From NCBI RefSeq assembly GCF_003008615.1, contig NZ_CP027657.1, forward strand, positions 3,906,001 through 3,970,000: 64,000 bases of DNA. Direction: 5' to 3'. The translations under genes were made by a program, and so were the position numbers. Position 1 is the first letter of the stretch. Each line of letters opens with the position of its first letter. The notes below the pieces were generated by a model that was not told where the DNA came from, made no database searches, and saw nothing but the letters and a program-made list of their open reading frames with translations. Below, piece by piece: positions 1-9,983 of this stretch. This DNA is from Pseudomonas mendocina. GTDB taxonomy: Bacteria > Pseudomonadota > Gammaproteobacteria > Pseudomonadales > Pseudomonadaceae.

Positions 1-245
1 CGAAGTGCTTCGAGCACATCCTCCATGGCTTGCGGTAGCGGCATCAGGACACTGAGATCGATGTAGCCGAGGTTGCCCTTGAGTGTGTGCACCAGGCGGA
101 AGAGTTCGCGCAGGCGCTCGCGGCTCTTCGGTGCTCGCTCCAGTTCGATCAATAATTGTTCGCAACGTGGGAATTGCTCGGCTGCATCCAGTCGGAAGTC
201 CTCCAGCAGATCGCTGGAGAGGTCGGCTGCGCGGGGTGAAGGCAT
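1..245 (-). CDS. Hpt (histidine phosphotransfer) domain protein, 3' part outside window
   Basis: The first 81 residues are visible; the gene runs off the left edge. The motif LFRLVHTLKGNLGYIDL carries the phospho-accepting histidine of Hpt domains (His followed by TLKG), near residue 53, inside a predicted helical bundle. The start ATG at 245 is preceded by AGGGAGA about seven bases upstream. Hpt domains pass phosphate between hybrid histidine kinases and response regulators, or form the front of CheA-like kinases. Whether this is a stand-alone Hpt protein or the N-terminus of a larger kinase cannot be seen. It is divergent from aspS. Confidence 0.75.
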   Translation of the reverse strand, partial: MPSPRAADLSSDLLEDFRLDAAEQFPRCEQLLIELERAPKSRERLRELFRLVHTLKGNLGYIDLSVLMPLPQAMEDVLEAL

Positions 246-321
246 GATGGTTCTCCCTGATGGAGGCCTCTTCATTATAGAAGCCATCCGCCAGGCGGCT
301 GCGTCACGGCGATTTACCCTA

Positions 322-327
322 TATAAT
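322..327 (+). promoter_or_regulatory. candidate -10 box of aspS promoter
   Basis: A perfect TATAAT lies 117 bases upstream of the aspS start, in the divergent gap after the Hpt gene. No convincing -35 hexamer sits 16-18 bases upstream, so the call rests on the -10 alone. Confidence 0.4.
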
Positions 328-443
328 CCCGCTCTTTATCGAAGCGCGGCGCGCGGTTGGACACACGCCGCGGTGTGGCCTCTGCCCGGTGCATTGGGGG
401 CTGCCTGACCAATCCAAGACCTTTAGAGAAGCGAAACACGATC

Positions 444-2219
444 ATGATGCGCAGCCACTATTGCGGCCAACTGAACGAGAGCCTGGATGGCCAGGAAATC
501 ACCCTTTGCGGCTGGGTACACCGTCGCCGCGACCATGGCGGGGTGATCTTCCTCGATATTCGTGATCGTGAAGGTCTGGCCCAGGTGGTATTCGACCCTG
601 ATCGTGCCGACACATTCGCCAAGGCCGACCGCGTACGCAGCGAGTATGTGGTCAAGATCACCGGCAAGGTGCGCCTGCGTCCGGCGGGGGCGGTCAACCC
701 GAACATGGCGTCTGGCGCCATCGAGGTGCTGGGTTACGAGCTGGAAGTACTCAACGAAGCGGAAACCCCACCGTTCCCGCTCAACGAATACACCGATGTC
801 GGCGAAGAAACCCGTCTGCGCTATCGCTTCATCGACCTGCGCCGCCCGGAAATGGCCGAGAAGCTCAAGCTGCGTTCGCGCATCACCTCGAGCATCCGTC
901 GCTACCTGGACGACAACGGTTTCCTCGATGTGGAAACGCCGATCCTGACCCGCGCCACGCCGGAAGGCGCGCGTGACTATCTGGTGCCGAGCCGCACCCA
1001 CGCCGGTAGCTTCTTCGCCCTGCCGCAGTCGCCGCAGTTGTTCAAGCAGCTACTGATGGTCGCCGGCTTCGATCGTTACTACCAGATCGCCAAGTGCTTC
1101 CGCGACGAAGACCTGCGTGCCGACCGCCAGCCGGAATTCACCCAGATCGACATCGAGACCAGCTTCCTCGATGAAAAAGACATCATGGATATCACCGAGA
1201 CCATGGTGCGCAACCTGTTCAAGGAAGTGCTGGATGTCGAGTTTGGCGAGCTTCCGCACATGACCCTGGCCGAAGCCATGCGTCGTTTCGGTTCCGACAA
1301 GCCTGACCTGCGCAACCCGCTGGAGCTGGTGGATGTCGAGGATCAGCTCAAGGACGTCGAGTTCAAGGTCTTCGCAGGTCCAGCCAATGACCCGAAATGC
1401 CGTGTCACTGCACTGCGCGTACCGGGCGGGGCGAGCATGCCGCGCAAGCAGATCGACGATTACACCAAGTTCGTCGGTATCTACGGTGCCAAGGGGCTGG
1501 CCTATATCAAAGTCAACGAGCGCGCCGCTGGCGTCGAAGGCTTGCAGTCGCCGATCGTCAAGAACATCCCGCTGGACAACATCAATGTCATCCTCGATCG
1601 CGTTGGCGCTGTCGATGGCGACATCGTGTTCTTCGGCGCCGACAAGGCCAAGATCGTCAGCGAGGCTCTGGGCGCGCTGCGCATCAAGCTGGGTCATGAC
1701 CTGAACCTGCTCACCTGCGAGTGGGCACCGCTGTGGGTCGTCGACTTCCCGATGTTCGAAGAGAACGACGATGGCAGCCTGACCGCCATGCACCACCCGT
1801 TCACCTCGCCCAAGTGCACCCCCGAGGAGCTGGAAGCCAATCCGGCCGCCGCACTGTCGCGTGCCTACGACATGGTGCTCAACGGCACCGAGCTGGGTGG
1901 CGGTTCGATCCGTATCCATGACAAGGCCATGCAGCAGACCGTGTTCCGCGTGCTCGGCATCAGCGAAGATGAACAGCAGGAGAAGTTCGGCTTCCTGCTC
2001 GACGCGCTGAAGTACGGTGCGCCGCCCCATGGTGGCCTGGCCTTCGGCCTGGATCGCCTGGTGATGCTGATGACGGGCGCTCAGTCGATCCGCGAAGTGA
2101 TCGCCTTCCCGAAAACCCAGAGTGCGGCCTGCGTCATGACCCAGGCGCCGGGTGTGGTGGACGGCAAGTCGCTGCGCGAGCTACATATCCGCCTGCGCGA
2201 GCAACCCAAGGCCGAATAA
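444..2219 (+). CDS. aspS: aspartyl-tRNA synthetase
   Basis: Class II aminoacyl-tRNA synthetase of 591 residues that charges tRNA with aspartate. The N-terminal OB-fold anticodon-binding domain (about residues 1-110, with [19 protein letters not shown]) precedes the catalytic core. Motif 2 is [18 protein letters not shown], the bacterial GAD insert lies at about residues 290-400, and motif 3 is [13 protein letters not shown]. The reading frame extends further upstream, but ATG 444 ([10 protein letters not shown]) gives the length and N-terminus usual for Pseudomonas. Pseudomonas enzymes of this type are known to be non-discriminating and also make Asp-tRNA(Asn) for the amidotransferase route; that is family knowledge, not visible here. 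A terminator follows. Confidence 0.97.
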   Translation: MMRSHYCGQLNESLDGQEITLCGWVHRRRDHGGVIFLDIRDREGLAQVVFDPDRADTFAKADRVRSEYVVKITGKVRLRPAGAVNPNMASGAIEVLGYELEVLNEAETPPFPLNEYTDVGEETRLRYRFIDLRRPEMAEKLKLRSRITSSIRRYLDDNGFLDVETPILTRATPEGARDYLVPSRTHAGSFFALPQSPQLFKQLLMVAGFDRYYQIAKCFRDEDLRADRQPEFTQIDIETSFLDEKDIMDITETMVRNLFKEVLDVEFGELPHMTLAEAMRRFGSDKPDLRNPLELVDVEDQLKDVEFKVFAGPANDPKCRVTALRVPGGASMPRKQIDDYTKFVGIYGAKGLAYIKVNERAAGVEGLQSPIVKNIPLDNINVILDRVGAVDGDIVFFGADKAKIVSEALGALRIKLGHDLNLLTCEWAPLWVVDFPMFEENDDGSLTAMHHPFTSPKCTPEELEANPAAALSRAYDMVLNGTELGGGSIRIHDKAMQQTVFRVLGISEDEQQEKFGFLLDALKYGAPPHGGLAFGLDRLVMLMTGAQSIREVIAFPKTQSAACVMTQAPGVVDGKSLRELHIRLREQPKAE

Positions 2220-2227
2220 GCCTGTAC

Positions 2228-2256
2228 AAGAAGCCTGGATTTCCAGGCTTCTTCGT
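2228..2256 (+). terminator. rho-independent terminator after aspS
   Basis: An 11-bp perfect stem (AAGAAGCCTGG / CCAGGCTTCTT) with a 4-base loop begins eight bases after the aspS stop codon. The T-tract is short, so termination may be partial. Confidence 0.75.
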
Positions 2257-2313
2257 TATGGGGCATGCACGACCGTGCCCTGGCATTTATCAGTGGAAAA
2301 AACGGAGTGAGTT

Positions 2314-3060
2314 ATGGCTGGTCATTCCAAATGGGCCAACATCAAGCACCGCAAGGGGCGTCAGGACGCCAAGCGGGGCAAGATCTTCACCAAGCTGATT
2401 CGTGAGCTGACGGTCGCCGCCAAGCACGGTGGCCCGATCCCGGCGGACAACCCGCGTCTGCGCCTGGCTGTGGACAAGGCGCTGACCAACAACATGTCCC
2501 GCGACGTGATCGACCGCGCCATCGCCCGCGGTGCCGGCAACAACGAAGCCGACAACGTCGTCGAGTTCAGCTACGAGGGCTATGCGCCAAGTGGTGTGGC
2601 GATCATCGTCGAAGTGATGACCGACAACCGCAACCGTACCGCCGCCGAAGTGCGTCATGCTTTCACCAAGTGTGGTGGCAACTTGGGTACCGACGGCTCG
2701 GTCGCCTACATGTTCGAGCGCAAGGGGCAGATCAGCTTCACCTCTGTGGACGAAGATGCGTTGATGGAAGCGGCGCTTGAGGCGGGTGCCGATGACGTGG
2801 AAATGGGCGAGGAGGGCGCTGCCCTGGTGTCGACCAGCTTCACCGAGTTCCACGCGGTGATCGAGGCTCTGGCTGCAGCCGGTTTCAAGAGCGGCGAGGC
2901 TGAGATCGCCATGATTCCGTCAATCAGTGCGCCGATCACCGATCTGGAAACCGCACAAAAGGTCTTCAAGCTGATCGATATGCTCGAAGATCTGGATGAC
3001 GTGCAGAACGTCTACCACAACGCCGAAGTTTCCGACGAGATCATGGAGCAGCTCGGCTGA
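2314..3060 (+). CDS. yebC: YebC/PmpR (TACO1) family protein
   Basis: A 248-residue member of the YebC/TACO1 family, beginning with the hallmark [25 protein letters not shown]. The family has three domains, seen here as an N-terminal helical segment and two alpha/beta lobes ([26 protein letters not shown] is characteristic). In P. aeruginosa the orthologue PmpR was described as a repressor of the PQS quorum-sensing regulator. Newer work on YebC-type proteins points to ribosome-associated relief of stalling at proline stretches, so both roles should be kept open. GGAGTGAG precedes the ATG. The gene sits between aspS and ruvC, as in other pseudomonads, and has its own terminator. Confidence 0.95.
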   Translation: MAGHSKWANIKHRKGRQDAKRGKIFTKLIRELTVAAKHGGPIPADNPRLRLAVDKALTNNMSRDVIDRAIARGAGNNEADNVVEFSYEGYAPSGVAIIVEVMTDNRNRTAAEVRHAFTKCGGNLGTDGSVAYMFERKGQISFTSVDEDALMEAALEAGADDVEMGEEGAALVSTSFTEFHAVIEALAAAGFKSGEAEIAMIPSISAPITDLETAQKVFKLIDMLEDLDDVQNVYHNAEVSDEIMEQLG

Positions 3061-3124
3061 GGTAGCCTGGCCTGGGTGCAATCCGGGACATATTTTCCGG
3101 GTGCGGTCGGGTTATTTAATAAAG

Positions 3125-3160
3125 AAGCCGGAAGCGCTGCGCAGCGTTTCCGGCTTTTTT
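3125..3160 (+). terminator. rho-independent terminator after yebC
   Basis: A long GC-rich stem (GCCGGAAGCGCTGC with its complement, one G-T pair) is followed by six T residues. It separates yebC from the ruvCAB promoter. Confidence 0.85.
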
Positions 3161-3218
3161 CGTCGGGCGGCGCGACTTTTAACCATGAGTGGCGGATGAC
3201 GGCGTGCAGGGCGCCCCG

Positions 3219-3246
3219 TATACTCGCCAACTGGATAAATAGACAG
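3219..3246 (+). promoter_or_regulatory. ruvCAB promoter -10 with overlapping LexA (SOS) box
   Basis: TATACT at 3219-3224 is a good -10, with a TGACGG -35-like hexamer at 3197-3202. Immediately downstream, 3231-3246 reads CTGGATAAATAGACAG, which fits the LexA consensus CTG-N10-CAG with an A/T-rich centre; the flanking bases extend the palindrome to AACTG...CAGTT. The box covers the expected transcription start and lies nine bases before the ruvC ATG. LexA bound there would block ruvCAB transcription. Established in other bacteria for ruvAB; inferred here. Confidence 0.75.
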
Positions 3247-3254
3247 TTGCTGAT

Positions 3255-3779
3255 ATGACCTTGATCCTCGGAATCGACCCAGGCTCGCGCATCACCGGTT
3301 ACGGTGTGGTGCGCGATACCGGGCGTGGCTGCGAATACGTGGCATCAGGCTGCATTCGCACCGGCAACGGGCCGTTGGCCGAGCGCCTGCAGATCGTTTT
3401 TCGTGGTGTCAGCGAGGTGATTCGTGCGCATGGGCCGGTAACCATGGGTATCGAGCAGGTGTTCATGGCACGCAATGCTGACTCGGCGTTGAAACTTGGC
3501 CAGGCTCGCGGCGCGGCAATCGTTGCGGCAGTAGAGGCGGGCCTGGAGGTCAGCGAGTACACCGCCACGCAGGTCAAGCAGGCAGTAGTGGGTACTGGTG
3601 CGGCGGACAAACAACAGGTGCAGATGATGGTCATGCACCTGCTCAAGTTGGTGCAGAAACCGCAGATCGATGCCTCCGACGCCCTGGGTATCGCCTTGTG
3701 CCACGCGCACCACCGACAGAGTCTGATCCCCCATGGGTTGGCCGGCGCCAAGCGGCGCGGCGGTCGTCTCCGTTTATAG
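3255..3779 (+). CDS. ruvC: crossover junction endodeoxyribonuclease RuvC
   Basis: Holliday-junction resolvase of 174 residues. It cuts the four-way junctions that RuvAB migrates during recombination and fork repair. The acidic catalytic residues of the RNase H-like fold are all present: D8 (GIDPGS), E67 (GIEQVF), D139 and D142 ([15 protein letters not shown]). It is the first gene of the ruvCAB operon, 21 bases before ruvA, and the LexA box immediately upstream implies SOS induction. Confidence 0.97.
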   Translation: MTLILGIDPGSRITGYGVVRDTGRGCEYVASGCIRTGNGPLAERLQIVFRGVSEVIRAHGPVTMGIEQVFMARNADSALKLGQARGAAIVAAVEAGLEVSEYTATQVKQAVVGTGAADKQQVQMMVMHLLKLVQKPQIDASDALGIALCHAHHRQSLIPHGLAGAKRRGGRLRL

Positions 3780-3800
3780 AGCAAGTGAAGGAACAAGCCG

Positions 3801-4406
3801 GTGATCGGACGTTTGCGCGGTAATCTGGCGGAGAAACAGCCTCCGCATTTGCTTCTGGATGTAAATGGCGTTGGTTATGAGCTGGAAGTGCCGATGACCA
3901 CCCTTTATCGTCTGCCCTCGGTGGGGGAGCCGGTAACCCTGCACACCCATCTGGTGGTGCGCGAGGACGCGCATCTGCTCTATGGCTTCTTCGAAAAGCG
4001 TGAGCGTGAGCTGTTCCGCGAACTGATTCGGCTCAACGGTGTGGGGCCGAAACTGGCTCTGGCTTTGATGTCGGGGCTGGAGGTCGATGAGCTGGTACGT
4101 TGCGTGCAAGCTCAAGATACCGCTGCGCTGGTCAAGGTGCCTGGTGTGGGCAAGAAAACGGCCGAGCGCCTGCTGGTCGAACTCAAGGACAGGTTCAAGG
4201 CCTGGGAGTCGATACCGTCCATTGCACCGCTGGTGGTTGAACCTCAGTCTGCTCTGGCAGTCTCAAGCGCGGAGAATGATGCCGTGAGCGCGCTGATTTC
4301 CCTGGGATATAAGCCCCAGGAGGCCAGTCGAGCCGTGGCTGCAATCAAGGAAGATGGCTTGAGCAGTGAAGATTTGATACGTCGCGCATTGCGCGGCATG
4401 GCGTGA
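3801..4406 (+). CDS. ruvA: Holliday junction branch migration protein RuvA
   Basis: A 201-residue DNA-binding subunit of the RuvAB branch-migration motor. The N-terminal OB fold (MIGRLRGNL...[11 protein letters not shown]) is followed by two helix-hairpin-helix motifs ([15 protein letters not shown] and [18 protein letters not shown]). The C-terminal domain III ([20 protein letters not shown]), from about residue 155, contacts RuvB. The start is GTG. ruvB follows after 22 bases. Confidence 0.96.
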   Translation: MIGRLRGNLAEKQPPHLLLDVNGVGYELEVPMTTLYRLPSVGEPVTLHTHLVVREDAHLLYGFFEKRERELFRELIRLNGVGPKLALALMSGLEVDELVRCVQAQDTAALVKVPGVGKKTAERLLVELKDRFKAWESIPSIAPLVVEPQSALAVSSAENDAVSALISLGYKPQEASRAVAAIKEDGLSSEDLIRRALRGMA

Positions 4407-4428
4407 CAAGGTCGATGGAAGTATTGCG

Positions 4429-5481
4429 ATGATCGAAGCCGATCGCCTGATTACCGCCAGCCCGCGTGAGCGCGAGGAACAGCAGGATAGGGCCATCCGC
4501 CCCCTGAAACTGGCCGAATACATCGGCCAGCCGAGTGTGCGCGAGCAGATGGAGCTGTTCATCCAGGCTGCCCGCGGGCGCAAGGAGTCGCTCGACCATA
4601 CGCTGATTTTTGGCCCGCCGGGTCTTGGCAAGACCACGCTGGCCAATATCATCGCCCAGGAGATGGGGGTTTCGATCAAGAGCACTTCCGGCCCGGTACT
4701 CGAGCGCCCTGGTGATCTGGCTGCGCTGCTAACCAACCTGGAGTCCGGCGACGTGTTGTTTGTCGACGAAATCCATCGCCTCTCGCCCATCGTCGAAGAG
4801 GTGTTGTACCCGGCCATGGAAGACTTCCAGCTCGACATCATGATCGGTGAAGGCCCTGCGGCGCGCTCGATCAAGCTGGATCTGCCGCCCTTCACCCTGG
4901 TTGGTGCCACCACTCGCGCCGGTATGCTGACCAACCCGCTGCGGGATCGTTTCGGCATCGTGCAGCGCCTGGAGTTCTACGGTATCGATGACCTGGCGAC
5001 CATCGTCACCCGCTCTGCCGGAATCCTCGGTTTGCCCATTGAGGATCAGGGCGCCTACGAGATTGCCCGTCGCGCGCGTGGTACGCCGCGTATAGCCAAC
5101 CGTCTGTTGCGCCGCGTGCGCGATTTTGCCGAGGTTCGTGGGCGCGGGCACATAACCCGCGAAATCGCCGACCTGGCTCTGAACCTGCTGGATGTCGACG
5201 AGCGTGGCTTCGATCACTCCGACCGTCGTCTATTGCTGGCCATGATCGAGAAGTTCGACGGTGGGCCAGTTGGTGTCGACAGCCTGGCGGCAGCGATCAG
5301 CGAGGAGCGCCACACCATCGAGGATGTCCTCGAGCCTTACCTGATCCAGCAGGGCTACATGATGCGCACACCTCGCGGTCGAGTGGTCACGCGTCATGCC
5401 TATCTGCACTTTGGTCTGAACACGCCGAAGCGCCTGGGTGAGCAGCCCAATGCCGATCTTTTTTCAGCAGGTGATGAATGA
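4429..5481 (+). CDS. ruvB: Holliday junction branch migration ATPase RuvB
   Basis: AAA+ hexameric motor of 350 residues that pumps DNA through the RuvA tetramer. Walker A is [12 protein letters not shown] (about residues 61-72) and Walker B is [10 protein letters not shown]. The arginine-finger and sensor region is [18 protein letters not shown], and the winged-helix C-terminus ([23 protein letters not shown]) binds DNA. It is the last gene of ruvCAB, 53 bases before ybgC. Confidence 0.97.
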   Translation: MIEADRLITASPREREEQQDRAIRPLKLAEYIGQPSVREQMELFIQAARGRKESLDHTLIFGPPGLGKTTLANIIAQEMGVSIKSTSGPVLERPGDLAALLTNLESGDVLFVDEIHRLSPIVEEVLYPAMEDFQLDIMIGEGPAARSIKLDLPPFTLVGATTRAGMLTNPLRDRFGIVQRLEFYGIDDLATIVTRSAGILGLPIEDQGAYEIARRARGTPRIANRLLRRVRDFAEVRGRGHITREIADLALNLLDVDERGFDHSDRRLLLAMIEKFDGGPVGVDSLAAAISEERHTIEDVLEPYLIQQGYMMRTPRGRVVTRHAYLHFGLNTPKRLGEQPNADLFSAGDE

Positions 5482-5534
5482 CGAAAAAATTGTTACCAGG
5501 CCGGATTGGCAAGCGACAGGCCGGGGACTAGAGT

Positions 5535-5987
5535 ATGCGCGCGCAAAACGGAGTCCAGCCGTTCAGCCACCATTGCCGGGTCTACTACGAAGACACCGAT
5601 GCGGGTGGCATCGTCTACTACGTCAATTACCTCAAATTCATGGAGCGGGCTCGCACCGAGCGCTTGCGTGAGCTGGGTTATGCCCAGTCGACGCTCGCGG
5701 GTGAGGGCCTGTTGTTCGTCGTGCATTCGGCCGAGGCGCGCTACCACGCGCCGGCGCGGCTGGATGACGAGTTGTTGATCAGCGCTGATGTAATCGAATT
5801 GAACCGTGCCAGCCTGCGTTTTCGTCAACAGGTCAGGCGGGCTGCGGATGATGTGCTGCTCTGCGAAGGGCAGTTTCTGGTGGCCTGTGTGCGCGCCGAC
5901 AACTTGAAACCCCGGGCTATCCCCGAAACCCTGCGACACGCGTTCGCCGGGACGCAGGCGCCGGGTTTAATTGCAGCAGGAGAGTAA
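5535..5987 (+). CDS. ybgC: Tol-Pal-associated acyl-CoA thioesterase YbgC
   Basis: A 150-residue hot-dog-fold thioesterase of the 4-hydroxybenzoyl-CoA thioesterase family, first gene of the Tol-Pal operon. The signature [26 protein letters not shown] includes the catalytic aspartate (EDTDAGG). Family members hydrolyse acyl-CoA or acyl-ACP and have been linked to phospholipid metabolism. ATG 5535 (MRAQNGVQ) matches Pseudomonas orthologues although no strong Shine-Dalgarno is visible. It ends two bases before tolQ. Confidence 0.94.
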   Translation: MRAQNGVQPFSHHCRVYYEDTDAGGIVYYVNYLKFMERARTERLRELGYAQSTLAGEGLLFVVHSAEARYHAPARLDDELLISADVIELNRASLRFRQQVRRAADDVLLCEGQFLVACVRADNLKPRAIPETLRHAFAGTQAPGLIAAGE

Positions 5988-5989
5988 GC

Positions 5990-6685
5990 GTGGAAGCTAA
6001 CGCCGTTGACCATATGTCGATGTGGAGTCTGATCAGTAACGCCAGTCTGGTGGTTCAGTTGGTGATGCTGACCCTGGTGGCCGCCTCGGTCATTTCCTGG
6101 GTGATGATCTTCCAGCGTAGCAATGCGCTGCGCGCAGCAAAGCGTGCCCTTGACAACTTCGAGGATCGCTTCTGGTCCGGCATCGATCTGTCCAAGCTGT
6201 ATCGCCAGGCGGGTAGCAACCCGGATCCGGATTCGGGCCTGGAGCAGATCTTCCGCGCCGGCTTCAAGGAGTTTTCTCGTCTGCGTCAGCAGCAAGGCGT
6301 CGATCCAGATGCGGTGATGGATGGCGTGTCGCGCGCCATGCGTGTGGCCATCTCCCGTGAAGAGGAAAAACTGGAAACCGCTTTGCCATTCCTCGCTACC
6401 GTCGGCTCCACGAGCCCTTATATCGGTCTGTTCGGTACCGTTTGGGGCATCATGAACTCCTTCCGCGGCCTGGCTCAGGTGCAGCAAGCCACTCTGGCCA
6501 CCGTAGCTCCGGGTATTGCCGAGGCGCTGATTGCCACGGCCATCGGCCTGTTCGCCGCCATTCCGGCGGTCATCGCCTACAACCGTTTCTCCGCCCGTGG
6601 CGAGATGCTGATCGGTCGTTACTACACCTTTGCCGACGAGTTCCAGGCCATCCTGCACCGTAAAGTGCATACCTCGGAAGAATAA
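5990..6685 (+). CDS. tolQ: Tol-Pal system proton-channel subunit TolQ
   Basis: A 231-residue inner-membrane protein of the TolQ/ExbB/MotA family. With TolR it uses the proton-motive force to energise TolA for outer-membrane constriction at division. Three membrane segments can be seen, at about residues 15-38 (LVVQLVMLTLVAASVISWVMIF), 135-160 and 170-195 (IAEALIATAIGLFAAIPAVIAYN). The start is GTG, preceded by GGAGAG, two bases after ybgC. Sequence is close to P. aeruginosa TolQ throughout. Confidence 0.97.
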   Translation: MEANAVDHMSMWSLISNASLVVQLVMLTLVAASVISWVMIFQRSNALRAAKRALDNFEDRFWSGIDLSKLYRQAGSNPDPDSGLEQIFRAGFKEFSRLRQQQGVDPDAVMDGVSRAMRVAISREEEKLETALPFLATVGSTSPYIGLFGTVWGIMNSFRGLAQVQQATLATVAPGIAEALIATAIGLFAAIPAVIAYNRFSARGEMLIGRYYTFADEFQAILHRKVHTSEE

Positions 6686-6712
6686 GACGCGCGAAGAGGA
6701 TAGGTTCTAGCC

Positions 6713-7165
6713 ATGGCGAGAATTCGCAAGAGACGCAAGCCGGTAGCCGAGATGAACGTGGTGCCCTACATCGACGTGATGTTGGTACTGCTGGTCATCT
6801 TCATGGTCACCGCACCGATGCTCAACCAAGGGGTCAAGGTCGATCTGCCCAAGGTCAGCAGCGAAGCGCTGCCTCAGGACAATGACGCGCAGGTGCTGAC
6901 TATTTCCATCAAGGCCGACAAGACCTACTACTGGAACATGGGGAGCGAGGTCGACGTCGACACCGAGCAGGAGCGCGCCTCCACGCTGCCGCAGATGACT
7001 CAGGCGGTAACGGCGATCATTGCCGAGAACCGCCGCCAGGGTAAGCAGGTGCAGGTATTCGTGCGCGGCGACAAGTCGGTCGATTACGGCACCGTGATGG
7101 CGGCCATGGGCGGTCTGCAGCAGGCCGACGTGGGCAACGTCGGATTGATTACCGAGGCTCCCTGA
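6713..7165 (+). CDS. tolR: Tol-Pal system protein TolR
   Basis: A 150-residue TolR/ExbD-family protein. One membrane helix near residues 16-38 (MNVVPYIDVMLVLLVIFMVTAPM) contains the essential aspartate (YIDVML) that takes part in proton flow with TolQ. The rest is a periplasmic domain. The stop overlaps the tolA start by one base (TGATG), suggesting translational coupling. Confidence 0.97.
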   Translation: MARIRKRRKPVAEMNVVPYIDVMLVLLVIFMVTAPMLNQGVKVDLPKVSSEALPQDNDAQVLTISIKADKTYYWNMGSEVDVDTEQERASTLPQMTQAVTAIIAENRRQGKQVQVFVRGDKSVDYGTVMAAMGGLQQADVGNVGLITEAP

Positions 7166-8118
7166 TGCAGCAAACCGAGCGCTCGCAATCGGAAAGCTAC
7201 TTCTGGCCCATCGTCTGGGCCGTGGGTTTGCACGTCCTGATGTTTGCCATGCTGTTCGTCAGCTTTGCCTTCACCCCCGAACTGCCTCCAGCGCGTCCGG
7301 TGGTACAGGCTACGCTGTATCAGTTGCAGTCACAGAGTCAGGCCACCACACAAACCACGCAGAAGGTGGCGGGTGAGGCACAGAAAACCTCGGCGCCGCA
7401 GTTCGAAACCGAGCGGCTGGAGCAGAAGAAGGCCGAGGAGCAGAAGGTAGCGGCAGCCAAGGCCGCGGAACAAAAGCGTGCCGAGGAAGCTCGAAAGGCC
7501 GAAGTAGCCAAGGCTGACGCAGCGAAGAAGGCCGAGGCTGAGAAAGCTGCCGAGCAGAAGCGCCAGGCCGATATTGCCAAGAAACGCGCCGAAGACGAAG
7601 CGAAGAAAAAGGCTGCTGAAGAGGCCAAGAAGAAGGCCGCTGCAGAAGAAGAGAAGAAAAAAGCGGCAGCCGCCGAGGCAGCGAAGAAAAAAGCTGCTGA
7701 GGACGCCAAACGCAAGGCTGAAGATGCACGGCGCAAGGCAGCCGAGGATCAGAAAGCGGCTGCGCTGGCTGAGCTGCTGTCAGACAACGTGCAGAACCAG
7801 CAGGCGCTGGCCGAGACGCATGGCGACCAGGTGGCGGGTAACCTCGACGACCTGATCATCAAGCTGATCACCGAGAACTGGCAGCGGCCGATGTCGGCGC
7901 GTCGGGGCATGAGCGTCGAGTTGCTGATTCAGATGCTACCCGACGGAACCGTGACCAACGCCAGCGTATCGCGCTCCAGTGGTGATGCGCCGTTCGACAA
8001 TTCCGCCGTCGCCGCAGTACGTAACGTCGGGCGTATTCCCGAGATGCAACAATTGGATCGCGCTACCTTCGACCGTATGTACAGGCAGCGTCGCGTCATT
8101 TTCAAACCGGAGGATTGA
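7165..8118 (+). CDS. tolA: cell envelope integrity protein TolA
   Basis: A 317-residue inner-membrane protein linking TolQR to outer-membrane Pal and TolB. It has a single N-terminal helix (residues about 14-34, [21 protein letters not shown]) and a long Ala/Lys/Glu-rich helical domain II from about residues 85-205, with many KKAAE-type repeats. The globular domain III from about residue 215 contains [11 protein letters not shown] and [18 protein letters not shown]. Low complexity in domain II is normal for TolA. tolB begins six bases after its stop. Confidence 0.96.
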   Translation: MQQTERSQSESYFWPIVWAVGLHVLMFAMLFVSFAFTPELPPARPVVQATLYQLQSQSQATTQTTQKVAGEAQKTSAPQFETERLEQKKAEEQKVAAAKAAEQKRAEEARKAEVAKADAAKKAEAEKAAEQKRQADIAKKRAEDEAKKKAAEEAKKKAAAEEEKKKAAAAEAAKKKAAEDAKRKAEDARRKAAEDQKAAALAELLSDNVQNQQALAETHGDQVAGNLDDLIIKLITENWQRPMSARRGMSVELLIQMLPDGTVTNASVSRSSGDAPFDNSAVAAVRNVGRIPEMQQLDRATFDRMYRQRRVIFKPED

Positions 8119-8123
8119 GCTCT

Positions 8124-9422
8124 GTGAATACCCTGATTCGTACCGCCCTGCTGGGGTTGGTGATGCTGGTCGGTAGCGTCCAGGCGGCCGACCCGCTGGT
8201 GATTTCCCAAGGTGCTGACCGCGCCACTCCGATTGCCGTGGTGCCGTTCGGCTGGCAAGGCGGCTCGGTGCTGCCCGAGGACATGGCCGAAATCATCGGC
8301 AATGACCTGCGCAACTCCGGTTACTTCGAGCCCATTCCGCGGCAGAACATGATCAGCTTGCCGAGCCAGGCCAGCGAAGTGATCTACCGCGACTGGAAAG
8401 CGCTCGGTGCTCAATACGTGCTGGTGGGCAACATGGTGCCCAACGGTGGCCGTCTGCAAGTGCAATACGCGCTCTTCAACGTCAACACCGAGCAGCAGGT
8501 CATGACCGGCAACGTCGGCGGCGGCACCGATCAACTGCGCGATATGGCTCACCACATCGCCGACCAGTCGTTCGAGAAGCTGACCGGTGTGAAAGGTGCC
8601 TTTTCTACTCGTCTGCTCTATGTGACCGCAGAGCGCATGGGAACCAATAATACGCGTTATACCCTGCAGCGTTCCGATTACGACGGTGCCCGTGCAGTGA
8701 CCCTGCTGCAGTCGCGTGAGCCGATCCTGTCGCCGTCGTTCGCGCCCGATGGCCGTCGTATTGCATACGTCTCCTTCGAGCAGCGTCGTCCGCGCATCTT
8801 CGTGCAGCACATCGATACCGGTCGCCGCGAGCAGATCACCAACTTCGAAGGCCTCAACGGTGCGCCCGCCTGGTCGCCCGATGGCAGCCGCCTGGCATTT
8901 GTACTGTCCAAGGACGGCAACCCGGAAATCTACGTGATGGACATGGGGAGCCGGCAGATGCGCCGAATCACCAACCATTACGCCATTGATACCGAACCCT
9001 TCTGGGGCAAGGACGGTCAGACCCTTTACTTCACCTCTGATCGTGCGGGGCGTCCGCAGATCTACAAGACCAACATCAATAGCGGGGCAGTGGAGCGAGT
9101 GACCTTCGTCGGTAACTACAACGCCAACCCGAAATTGTCGGCTGACGAGAAGACGCTGGTGATGATCCATCGCCAGGACGGTTTCACCGTGTTCAAGGTG
9201 GCCGCCCAGGATCTGGAAACCAACCGTCTGCGCATACTTTCCGACACAAGTTTGGATGAGTCGCCCACTGTTGCGCCCAATGGCGCCATGCTAATCTACG
9301 CCACCCGCCATCAGGGTCGGGGAGTCTTGATGTTAGCGTCCACCAATGGTCGCGTTAGGCTCCCTCTTCCTACCGCTCAAGGCGAAGTTCGAGAGCCTTC
9401 TTGGTCCCCTTACCTGAACTGA
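8124..9422 (+). CDS. tolB: Tol-Pal system periplasmic beta-propeller protein TolB
   Basis: A 432-residue periplasmic protein that binds Pal and the TolA C-terminus. The signal peptide is about 21 residues ([21 protein letters not shown], cleaved before ADPLV). An N-terminal alpha/beta domain (to about residue 165) is followed by a six-bladed propeller with repeats such as [12 protein letters not shown] and [12 protein letters not shown]. The GTG at 8124 is chosen because GGAGG lies ten bases upstream and the length then equals that of orthologues. A TTG nine bases earlier is in frame but badly spaced from the ribosome-binding site. Confidence 0.96.
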   Translation: MNTLIRTALLGLVMLVGSVQAADPLVISQGADRATPIAVVPFGWQGGSVLPEDMAEIIGNDLRNSGYFEPIPRQNMISLPSQASEVIYRDWKALGAQYVLVGNMVPNGGRLQVQYALFNVNTEQQVMTGNVGGGTDQLRDMAHHIADQSFEKLTGVKGAFSTRLLYVTAERMGTNNTRYTLQRSDYDGARAVTLLQSREPILSPSFAPDGRRIAYVSFEQRRPRIFVQHIDTGRREQITNFEGLNGAPAWSPDGSRLAFVLSKDGNPEIYVMDMGSRQMRRITNHYAIDTEPFWGKDGQTLYFTSDRAGRPQIYKTNINSGAVERVTFVGNYNANPKLSADEKTLVMIHRQDGFTVFKVAAQDLETNRLRILSDTSLDESPTVAPNGAMLIYATRHQGRGVLMLASTNGRVRLPLPTAQGEVREPSWSPYLN

Positions 9423-9479
9423 TGCGGTGCTACACCTTATTTTTGCTTAACACAACTGGGGTTCATTAGGAGTTACATG

Positions 9480-9977
9480 ATGGAAATGCTGAAATTCGGT
9501 AAGTTCGCTGCACTGTCCCTGGCTCTCGCCGTTGCCGTAGGTTGCTCCTCCAAAGGCGGCGACGCTGCTGGTGAAGGCGCTGTCGACCCGAACGCTGGCT
9601 ACGGCGCCAACACTGGCGCTGTTGACGGCAGCCTGAGCGAAGAAGCTGCTCTGCGCGCTATCACCACCTTCTACTTCGAGTACGACAGCTCCGACCTGAA
9701 AGCCGAAGCCATGCGCGCTCTGGACGTACACGCCAAGGACCTGAAAGGCAACGGCGCTCGCGTCGTTCTGGAAGGCCACGCTGACGAGCGCGGTACCCGT
9801 GAGTACAACATGGCTCTGGGCGAGCGTCGTGCCAAGGCCGTTCAACGCTACCTGGTTCTGCAGGGCGTTTCCCCGGCTCAGCTGGAACTGGTTTCCTACG
9901 GCGAAGAGCGTCCGGTTGCCACTGGCAACGACGAGCAGTCCTGGGCTCAGAACCGTCGCGTAGAGCTGCGTAAGTAA
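9480..9977 (+). CDS. oprL: peptidoglycan-associated lipoprotein Pal (OprL)
   Basis: A 165-residue outer-membrane lipoprotein that tethers the outer membrane to peptidoglycan and partners TolB. The lipobox ends AVG-C, giving an acylated cysteine at residue 22, followed by SSK. The OmpA-like domain from about residue 60 carries the peptidoglycan-binding core ([24 protein letters not shown] and NRRVEL). Two adjacent ATG codons exist; 9480 lies seven bases from AGGAG and matches P. aeruginosa OprL, so it is preferred over 9477. The 57-base gap after tolB may hold a separate promoter, but none is clear. Confidence 0.96.
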   Translation: MEMLKFGKFAALSLALAVAVGCSSKGGDAAGEGAVDPNAGYGANTGAVDGSLSEEAALRAITTFYFEYDSSDLKAEAMRALDVHAKDLKGNGARVVLEGHADERGTREYNMALGERRAKAVQRYLVLQGVSPAQLELVSYGEERPVATGNDEQSWAQNRRVELRK

Positions 9978-9983
9978 GCTGCC

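Noticed and set aside
5504..5534. TTGGCA-17-TAGAGT promoter-like pair just before ybgC
   Set aside because: The -10 ends at the base before the ybgC ATG, so transcription would start inside the gene; it cannot drive ybgC from the accepted start and is probably chance.
7338..7736. Long open frames opposite the tolA helical domain
   Set aside because: They are rich in Ser, Ala, Phe and Leu because they mirror the Lys/Ala/Glu repeats of TolA; no ribosome-binding site or homology signal.
7600..7750. Repeat array within tolA as a possible mobile or CRISPR-like repeat
   Set aside because: The repeats are codon-level KKAAE-type protein repeats of the normal TolA coiled domain, without regular spacing or spacers.
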